This document shows, one piece after another, positions 1 to 4,765 of a stretch of 10,766 nucleotides of DNA; position 1 is the stretch's first letter; each line of letters begins with the position of its first letter. The notes below the pieces were generated by a model, which was not told where the DNA came from, made no database searches, and worked only from the letters and a program-made list of their open reading frames with translations. The position numbers and the translations under genes are program-made. Source of the stretch: JAWKTT01 sp041398965 (GTDB lineage Bacteria; Planctomycetota; Planctomycetia; Planctomycetales; Planctomycetaceae); assembly GCA_041398965.1 (NCBI GenBank), contig JAWKTT010000066.1, positions 1 to 10,766 of the forward strand. Direction: 5' to 3'.

Positions 1-107
1 CGGGAACGATCCCAGCAGCTGCACTGGTGGCAATGTCGCCCCCGGTTGTGCCGCACCAGCGACAGCCGCTGCGGGATGCAATTGCGTTAACTAAACCCAG
101 TCTGTGA
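1..107 (+). other. Probable 3' end of an upstream + strand gene, reading frame unresolved
   Basis: Two forward frames are open from the window edge. One ends with TAA at 92-94 and encodes a small-residue, Cys-rich tail containing PGCAAPATAAAGCNCVN. The other ends with TGA at 105-107 and encodes a tail ending RDAIALTKPSL. Neither is long enough to assign to a family. That a + strand gene ends here is inferred mainly from the strong + strand intrinsic terminator about 100 bp downstream. I cannot choose between the frames from this window alone. Confidence 0.35.
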
Positions 108-196
108 GTGCCCGACCCTGCACGAGCAGCAGGCGGAGGGAATGCAAACGTCAGTTTGATCCGTCTGCCGTCCGCGTCAAGGTTTGTTGAAACTCG

Positions 197-231
197 AAAG
201 GCCGACTTCACCCAGAAGTCGGCCTTTTTTT
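197..231 (+). terminator. Intrinsic (rho-independent) terminator
   Basis: An 11-bp perfect stem, AAGGCCGACTT (198-208) pairing with AAGTCGGCCTT (216-226), has a 7-nt loop and runs into seven consecutive T residues (225-231). This is a textbook terminator for transcription leaving the window's left edge on the + strand. On the minus strand only three T residues follow the stem, so it would stop kinase transcripts less efficiently, though it may do so partially. I see no gene between 108 and 416, and 232-416 holds nothing recognisable. Confidence 0.88.
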
Positions 232-416
232 GTATTGTACGAACCTCGTTTCTCCTGAGACAACCTGGCAGAAAGGTGCAAGCCCTTCGATCAAAGTGTG
301 TCCCCCTATTTCAGATACAGGCCATCACCATCTGCGTCATCGACGACATCACGGAATGTCTTTGTGCCGTACTGTCAGAAAGTAGCCGTTCATTCTTCGA
401 AGGACGTCGCACAGTC

Positions 417-1553
417 TCAGCGAATCTCTTCTAACCAGTGGCGAATCTCGTTCTCGTATTCGCTCGAAAGATTCCCTCGCACGAGTTGGCGCTGGAAGTC
501 AGAAGCTCCGTTCTTGCCAAAGTTGGCCTCTTCCGCGCTGCCGTAGCGATCGGCGGGATCGGGGGCAATGAGGCGTTGCAGCAAGTGGATCAGCGTCGAG
601 TTCTTCAGGATATCATCCGGGAGATAACGACCGAGTTGCTTTGGCAGATCGCGTTTTGCCTGCATCAGTTCGTTCCCATCGTCAGCGTCGACGAACGGGT
701 ATTGACCGGACAACATTTCGAACAGCATATATCCCAGACTGCACAAGTCGGATTGCGGAGTATGCACCCCGCCGAGGATGACTTCCGGAGCCGCATATCG
801 GGGAGTCCACGTTGGTCTTCGCGACCGTTCGTTGATACGGAATGCCGATCCAAAGTCGATGATCTTGCAATTACCGGTCCGTTTGAGCATCACGTTGGCG
901 GGCTTCAAGTCGGCGTGGACGACCCCCTGACGATGGAGGGCCCCAACCCCCGTCAGGCACTCACGCAAGATCGAAATTGCCACGCCTGGCTTGAGCCTCA
1001 GTTGTGATGCGGTGCGGGTTACCAGGACGTCGTTGAGGTAGTCCCAGCGTTCCTGATTGACATGCTGCTTGACTTGATCCAGAGTCCATGGGTTGAGCAA
1101 CTGTCGCAGGTCGAATCCATCGACCCATTCCATTGTCAGGGCGTGGACTCCGTTGAACTCGACGAAATTGTACATGTCCAGCAAATGATCTTGTTGCGTT
1201 CTCGCGAGTGACATCGCCACACGAGCCTGACGCTGCATCTCTTCCGTATAGTCGCTCGCATTCGCGTAACCGCTGGTACGAAAAAACTTGATTGCCATGC
1301 GAAAGGTGACCCCGAATGAGCCACACCGGTCCCCCAGAAAGACCTCCCCCTGACCTCCGGTTCCCAGCCGACGGATCAGCTTGTACTGAATCTTCCATTC
1401 GACTTCCGAACTTTCGACGAGCATGCGGAAGTTTGCCGCCAGTCGTCGCGTTTCGCTGTCGGCGACGGAGTAGTCCTCCCCCAACGGAGCCTCTGCTAAT
1501 GTGGGATCGAGGGGGATCTCGAACTCGTCATCCATCAATTGGGTTTCGGTCAT
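417..1553 (-). CDS. Hanks-type serine/threonine protein kinase, soluble, non-RD
   Basis: This 378-aa protein is a eukaryotic-like kinase that should phosphorylate Ser/Thr on unknown cytosolic targets. After a roughly 55-residue acidic N-terminus come the glycine loop GTGGQGEV (64-71), the ATP-binding lysine in AIKFF (K89), the catalytic loop HADLKPAN (D215, K217, N220), the metal-binding DFG (233-235), AAPE (254-257), SDLCSLG (268-274, with D269) and the subdomain XI arginine in DRYGS (R337). All catalytic residues are present. The residue before the catalytic Asp is Ala, not Arg, so it is a non-RD kinase. There is no transmembrane segment, PASTA repeat or other sensor domain, unlike many larger planctomycete kinases. 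I chose ATG 1553 over an upstream GTG at 1568 because GGAGAGG lies just before it. It stands alone and is divergent from the phosphatase gene. The partner and signal are not visible. Confidence 0.93.
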   Translation of the reverse strand: MTETQLMDDEFEIPLDPTLAEAPLGEDYSVADSETRRLAANFRMLVESSEVEWKIQYKLIRRLGTGGQGEVFLGDRCGSFGVTFRMAIKFFRTSGYANASDYTEEMQRQARVAMSLARTQQDHLLDMYNFVEFNGVHALTMEWVDGFDLRQLLNPWTLDQVKQHVNQERWDYLNDVLVTRTASQLRLKPGVAISILRECLTGVGALHRQGVVHADLKPANVMLKRTGNCKIIDFGSAFRINERSRRPTWTPRYAAPEVILGGVHTPQSDLCSLGYMLFEMLSGQYPFVDADDGNELMQAKRDLPKQLGRYLPDDILKNSTLIHLLQRLIAPDPADRYGSAEEANFGKNGASDFQRQLVRGNLSSEYENEIRHWLEEIR

Positions 1554-1557
1554 TCTG

Positions 1558-1564
1558 CCTCTCC
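1558..1564 (-). promoter_or_regulatory. Ribosome binding site of the kinase gene
   Basis: Read on the minus strand, GGAGAGG lies 4 nt before ATG 1553. It overlaps the region just after the alternative GTG codon at 1568, so only the ATG at 1553 has a usable Shine-Dalgarno site. This decides the kinase start. Confidence 0.65.
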
Positions 1565-1972
1565 GCACCGAGCGCAGAACAATTCACCGTCACACTCCGG
1601 GACTGTTGGCACCCCACGTTGGCGTCGACTGACAATATCCTCTCCTGCGGAAAGTCGAATTCCCACGAAACCGAACTGGAAACTCCGCTCAATCTGCCGC
1701 CAGATCATCCTTGCCCCTTCCCTGTCCCTGACCCCAAACTCAAGACGACGAAACCCAAAGCAGCAACCCCTGAGATGCCAGGGACCGCTTCCCCAGTGTA
1801 ACGCTGTTTCGATCGACCGAAAGAGCGATTCTTCGATCAATCGCGAACAGTGACAATTCCCCGCGAAACGCCTCACTTTCGCATCGCAATTCGGCACCAT
1901 TGCCGATGGTGACGAAGTTGGCCGACCGACGACACTCCCATCGGAACGTAACTCCGTTACACTCAGCAAATC
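1565..1972. other. Divergent intergenic region without an assignable gene
   Basis: About 400 bp separate the minus-strand kinase from the plus-strand phosphatase, so both promoters should lie here. I see no convincing -35/-10 pair. A short hairpin GTAACtccGTTAC (1948-1960) sits 12 bp before the phosphatase ATG and could be a regulatory or leader structure, but this is weak. Open frames cross the region on both strands, yet their translations are Arg/Ser/Pro-rich with no recognisable motif. The exception is a 20-codon minus-strand frame (1612-1550) that overlaps the kinase start and is described under findings. Confidence 0.6.
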
Positions 1973-2767
1973 ATGAAGCACGAATTGAGCACGACTGAAC
2001 TTCACAGACTTCGCCACGAGGCGGAGGTGGCCGCACGTATTGGGGGGGCAATCCTTGAAGATTGGGGGGCGAGATTTACCGCGCGCGAAAAGTCTCCAGC
2101 TAATCTGGTGACCGAAGCGGACCTCGCATCAGAACGGGCGATTCACGAGCATCTCGTCGCCCAGTTTCCTTCGCACCGGTTTCTCGGAGAAGAGGGCTTG
2201 CACTCCGGGGCTGCCGACTCCCCCTATCGCTGGATCATTGACCCCTTGGACGGGACGTCAAACTACGTTCATCGGTTCCCGTATTATGCGGTCTCGATCG
2301 GGCTCGAATACCTTGGCGAACTCGTCGTCGGCGTGATTTATGACCCCAATCGCGATGAGATGTTCTCCGCTGCTATGGGGTGTGGGGCGACGATGAATGG
2401 CGCCGACATCGCTCCGAGTCTGACCTCCAGCATTGGCGAAGCGATGTGCGTCGCCAGCCTGCCGGTCAAGGTGACGCGCGATCACATCGCCATTCAGCGG
2501 TTCCTCAAAGTGCTGGATGAAGCTCAGACTGTGCAGCGAACCGGGTCGGCTGCGCTCAACCTCTGCTGTGTCGCCTGCGGTCGCATCGATGCCTTCTGGT
2601 CCAGTAGTCTGAAGCCGTGGGACATGGCGGCTGGAGTTGTCATCGTGCGGGAAGCCGGAGGGGACGTCACCCGGGGCGACGGCCAGGCATTCGATGTCAA
2701 TCGTCCCGACCTCCTAGCGACCAATGGAACCGCACTGCAAGCCCGACTGCAATTCCTCCTGAGTTAG
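1973..2767 (+). CDS. Inositol monophosphatase family phosphatase
   Basis: This 264-aa protein has the usual length of the IMPase/SuhB family, Mg2+-dependent, Li+-sensitive phosphomonoesterases acting in the cytosol. The metal-binding signatures are intact: VTEAD (46-50, D50), GEEG (72-75), the core motif DPLDGTSNYVH (90-100; D90, D93, G94, T95) and the C-terminal signature PWDMAAGVVIVREAGG (215-230, D217). The family includes inositol-1-phosphatase, histidinol-phosphatase (HisN) and 3'-phosphoadenosine phosphatase (CysQ). The motifs do not separate these, so the substrate is left open. The start is ATG 1973; there is no clear Shine-Dalgarno site. The methyltransferase gene follows after 42 bp on the same strand, suggesting co-transcription, although no functional link between the two is evident. 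Confidence 0.94.
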   Translation: MKHELSTTELHRLRHEAEVAARIGGAILEDWGARFTAREKSPANLVTEADLASERAIHEHLVAQFPSHRFLGEEGLHSGAADSPYRWIIDPLDGTSNYVHRFPYYAVSIGLEYLGELVVGVIYDPNRDEMFSAAMGCGATMNGADIAPSLTSSIGEAMCVASLPVKVTRDHIAIQRFLKVLDEAQTVQRTGSAALNLCCVACGRIDAFWSSSLKPWDMAAGVVIVREAGGDVTRGDGQAFDVNRPDLLATNGTALQARLQFLLS

Positions 2768-2809
2768 CGAAACTCGTCGACTCTTTCACTTCCTACGTGC
2801 TCTTCACTC

Positions 2810-3973
2810 ATGTTGACCGATGTTGAAGTCCTGTCACTGCTGACCAACTCGCCCGAACTCTGGACAGCCGTCCGTGAAGAGGCCGGGACCGAACTGCAAC
2901 GGCAACAACGACTTCGGAAACAGTTCGACCCCGCGCTTGTGCGTGGAGCGATCGAACTCGAAGAGTTAAGGCGACTCGCACCCGCCAAGTTCTCGCGAGG
3001 CGATCGGATGTGGTTCGATCGCAAAGGACTGGAACAAGCAACACCCGAAGCAGTCTCTCAGCACAAGGCAATCCGTTTCCGAAGTGCGTCGCTCACAGAA
3101 CCGGTCTATGACCTGTGCAGCGGCATTGGTGGCGACGCCATCGCACTTTCCGCCGCGGCTCATGTCATTGGCTGTGATCTCTCCGAGGTCAATTCCCGTC
3201 GACTCGAATTGAACGCCGCGGTCTACGATGTTGCCGACCGGATCACGGCTCAGACGGTCGACATCACAACGCTGAACGTACGAGACCGCGTCATTCATCT
3301 TGACCCCGACCGCCGTGCTCAGGGGGGAAGATCGCTTCGACTGGAAGGTTATCAGCCCGACCTCTCCTTCATGCAACAGATCACCCGCGAAGCATCCGGT
3401 GGAGCGATCAAGGTCTCGCCTGCCAGCAACTTCGGAGGGAAGTTCTCGGGGTGTGAAATCGAACTCGTCAGCTTGAATGGTGAGTGTAAAGAAGCAACCA
3501 TCTGGTTCGGGTCGATGGCTCCGGGCGAACTCTGGCGAGCAACAGTTCTGCCTTCCGGGGCCACATTGTCGGGGCAACCTCTTGATGCCGAAACGATCGT
3601 TCAACCGCTGGGAACCTATCTTTACGATCCCGATCCGGCCGTTGTTCGTGCGGGGTTGGTTGACTTGTTGGCCGCCGAAATTGGGCTATGGCGAGTCGAC
3701 GACGCCGAGGAATATCTCTCATCCGACAAACTTGTTGACTCCCCATTTGTTCGAGCGTTTGAAGTTCTGGAAGTGGTCTCGAACAACCCGCGAGAAATTC
3801 GCGAGGCGGTCCGTCGGGCAGAGTGTCGGTCGATCGAGATCAAATGTCGACACGTCCCAACCGATGCCGATGCCCTGCGTCGCAAGCTTCCTCTCGATGG
3901 TGACCGCGAAGGCGTCTTGTTCATCGCGCGTCTCCAAGGCAAAACACACGCACTCACCGCCCGCCGTGTCTAA
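2810..3973 (+). CDS. Class I SAM-dependent methyltransferase with THUMP-like C-terminal domain
   Basis: The 387-aa protein has a helical N-terminal section (about 1-95), then a Rossmann methyltransferase core. The SAM-binding motif I is VYDLCSGIGGDAIALS (99-114), followed by motif II GCDLS (121-125), and by HLDPDRRA (163-170) at the motif IV position where RNA/DNA methyltransferases have their catalytic (N/D)PP-type residues. The C-terminal ~75 residues, ending GVLFIARLQGKTHALTARRV, match what I know as the THUMP-like domain of a widespread, uncharacterised family of SAM-dependent methyltransferases. By analogy with THUMP proteins an RNA substrate is possible, but this is inference. The start is ATG 2810, with no obvious Shine-Dalgarno site. 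It probably shares a transcript with the phosphatase upstream. Downstream lies the repeat block, then a convergent gene. Confidence 0.82.
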   Translation: MLTDVEVLSLLTNSPELWTAVREEAGTELQRQQRLRKQFDPALVRGAIELEELRRLAPAKFSRGDRMWFDRKGLEQATPEAVSQHKAIRFRSASLTEPVYDLCSGIGGDAIALSAAAHVIGCDLSEVNSRRLELNAAVYDVADRITAQTVDITTLNVRDRVIHLDPDRRAQGGRSLRLEGYQPDLSFMQQITREASGGAIKVSPASNFGGKFSGCEIELVSLNGECKEATIWFGSMAPGELWRATVLPSGATLSGQPLDAETIVQPLGTYLYDPDPAVVRAGLVDLLAAEIGLWRVDDAEEYLSSDKLVDSPFVRAFEVLEVVSNNPREIREAVRRAECRSIEIKCRHVPTDADALRRKLPLDGDREGVLFIARLQGKTHALTARRV

Positions 3974-4236
3974 CCGTCGCTCCGGGACGCATGGGTTCCC
4001 CTTGAGCCGAGTAGCTCAGCAACTCGGAAACAGATCGATTGCGAGTGCATTCCCCACATGGCAACTCCCCGAACCGGAGGCGTCAGCCGACGCGAAACTC
4101 CTTCTCCCCCGGAGACGACGCTCCGACTTCAGACCGCGTTCCCACGGGGGGAGAAGGTTGGGATGAGGGGGCGAACAGTGACCTTCAATTCGGCGAATTC
4201 GCTTATTCGATGCCACTTCGAATCCCCCTCAACCCA

Positions 4237-4245
4237 GCCTTCTCC
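4237..4245. repeat. Left copy of 9-bp target-site duplication
   Basis: GCCTTCTCC directly abuts the left terminal repeat of the 240-bp element. It matches the right flank ACCTTTTCC (4486-4494) at 7 of 9 positions. The complement of the undisturbed left arm gives ACCTTCTCC as the original target, so each copy has exactly one change since insertion. Confidence 0.65.
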
Positions 4246-4485
4246 CAATACCGTTCGGCACAAGATTTGCGCGATGTTTGGCACGCTTTTTGCGCCATGG
4301 TATTTGGATGGCATACCAAGCGAGTTCTTTCAGGGAGGACTTGCTGTGGCACGCCGGAAGGCGAAGAAAGATCAACGGATTGATCCCCGCAAACTGCAGG
4401 GATTCAAGGACTTCGAAATGATCAGCGAAATGCTGGAACGTTTGCACGACGTCGGTACGGCTCGTGATCGTGCCGAACGGTATTG
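4246..4485 (+). mobile_element. 240-bp non-autonomous IS derivative with 16-bp terminal inverted repeats
   Basis: The ends are perfect inverted repeats: CAATACCGTTCGGCAC at 4246-4261 and GTGCCGAACGGTATTG at 4470-4485. Inside lies a leader of about 80 bp, a good ribosome binding site and only the first part of a transposase-like reading frame. This looks like an internal-deletion derivative of a complete insertion sequence that kept both ends and could be mobilised in trans. The element interrupts the surrounding palindromic repeat and is flanked by a 9-bp imperfect duplication. The likely parent is an IS4-type element common in planctomycetes; that assignment rests on recall of the N-terminal protein sequence and is inference. 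Confidence 0.78.
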
Positions 4486-4486
4486 A
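4346..4486 (+). pseudogene. N-terminal remnant of an IS transposase
   Basis: A 46-codon frame starts at GTG 4346, with AGGGAGGA (4332-4339) 6 nt upstream as a strong ribosome binding site. The first ~43 residues are lysine/arginine-rich and then helical, with MARRKAKKDQRIDPRKLQGF at 1-20 and MLERLHDVGTARDRA at 29-43. They resemble the start of IS4-type transposases I know from planctomycetes, which continue RDKAGNR and run for several hundred residues. Here the frame enters the right terminal repeat at codon 42 and stops at TGA 4484-4486, whose last base is the first base of the target duplication. No catalytic DDE residues remain, so it cannot be an active transposase. Whether the peptide is made, for instance as a binding competitor, is unknown. 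Confidence 0.7.
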
Positions 4487-4494
4487 CCTTTTCC
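4486..4494. repeat. Right copy of 9-bp target-site duplication
   Basis: ACCTTTTCC directly follows the right terminal repeat of the 240-bp element. It differs from the target inferred from the left arm (ACCTTCTCC) by one C-to-T change. A 9-bp duplication is in the range expected for IS4-type elements. Confidence 0.65.
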
Positions 4495-4599
4495 CCCCGT
4501 GGGAACGCGGTCTGAAGTCGGAGAGTCGTCAGCGGGGGAGAAGGAGTTTCGCGTCGGCTGACGCCTCCGGTTCGGGGAGTTGCCATGTGGGGAATGCAC

Positions 4600-4765
4600 C
4601 CCAGTGCCGAAATCCACCGGAACATGTCCTCGCGCTGAGTGTCGATGATTCGAGTCAGATTCAGGCACTGGAACGCACGCAGAAAAGCCTGCCGTTGTTT
4701 TCCGGTCGACTCAAGACAACAACTCTCGACGAAAACACCTTCCGATGGAGAAGACTCGAAGAATG
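4600..4765. other. Gene-free spacer after the repeat
   Basis: These 166 bp lie between the repeat's right end and the C-terminal end of the convergent PSCyt gene. I see no gene and no hairpin with a T-run for either strand. The nearest strong secondary structure for ending transcripts from both sides is the palindromic repeat itself. Confidence 0.5.

Larger units (their letters stand above)
4045..4599. repeat. Palindromic MITE-like repeat, interrupted by a second element
   Basis: The left arm is 4045-4171 (127 bp). The right arm is split into 4224-4245 and 4495-4599 (22 + 105 = 127 bp). The loop is 4172-4223. Comparing 4045-4158 with the reverse complement of 4486-4599 gives 110 of 114 identical bases by eye. 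The inner stem 4149-4171 matches the reverse complement of 4224-4246 at 21 of 23 bases. The right arm is split at exactly the point where a 240-bp element plus a 9-bp duplicated flank sits; without them the repeat is a 306-bp near-perfect palindrome. Each arm also contains a small hairpin of its own (GCGTCAGCCGACGC at 4080-4093 and its complement at 4551-4564). It encodes no transposase, so if mobile it depends on enzymes supplied elsewhere. It lies between two convergent genes. Confidence 0.88.

Noticed and set aside
438..1007. 189-codon open frame opposite the kinase
   Set aside because: It is the antisense of a kinase reading frame with intact motifs, and its translation has no recognisable domain.
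1550..2017. 155-codon minus-strand open frame between kinase and phosphatase
   Set aside because: Its start lies inside the phosphatase gene, and most of its translation shows no family character. Only its last 20 codons were kept as a low-interest finding.
4009..4030. tRNA-like string AGTAGCTCAGC
   Set aside because: It resembles a tRNA D-arm, but the conserved GG of the D-loop, an anticodon arm, a T-arm and a matching acceptor stem are all missing.
4016..4216. Minus-strand open frame with a PPWERGLKSE stretch
   Set aside because: This is the repeat arm in translation. The other arm gives nearly the same peptide on the opposite strand (4464 onward), showing it comes from the inverted repeat and not from a gene.
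4045..4599. Integron attC site, CRISPR or phage attachment interpretation of the repeats
   Set aside because: There are only two inverted arms plus one inserted element with terminal repeats. No regularly spaced direct repeats, spacers, integrase or cas genes are present.
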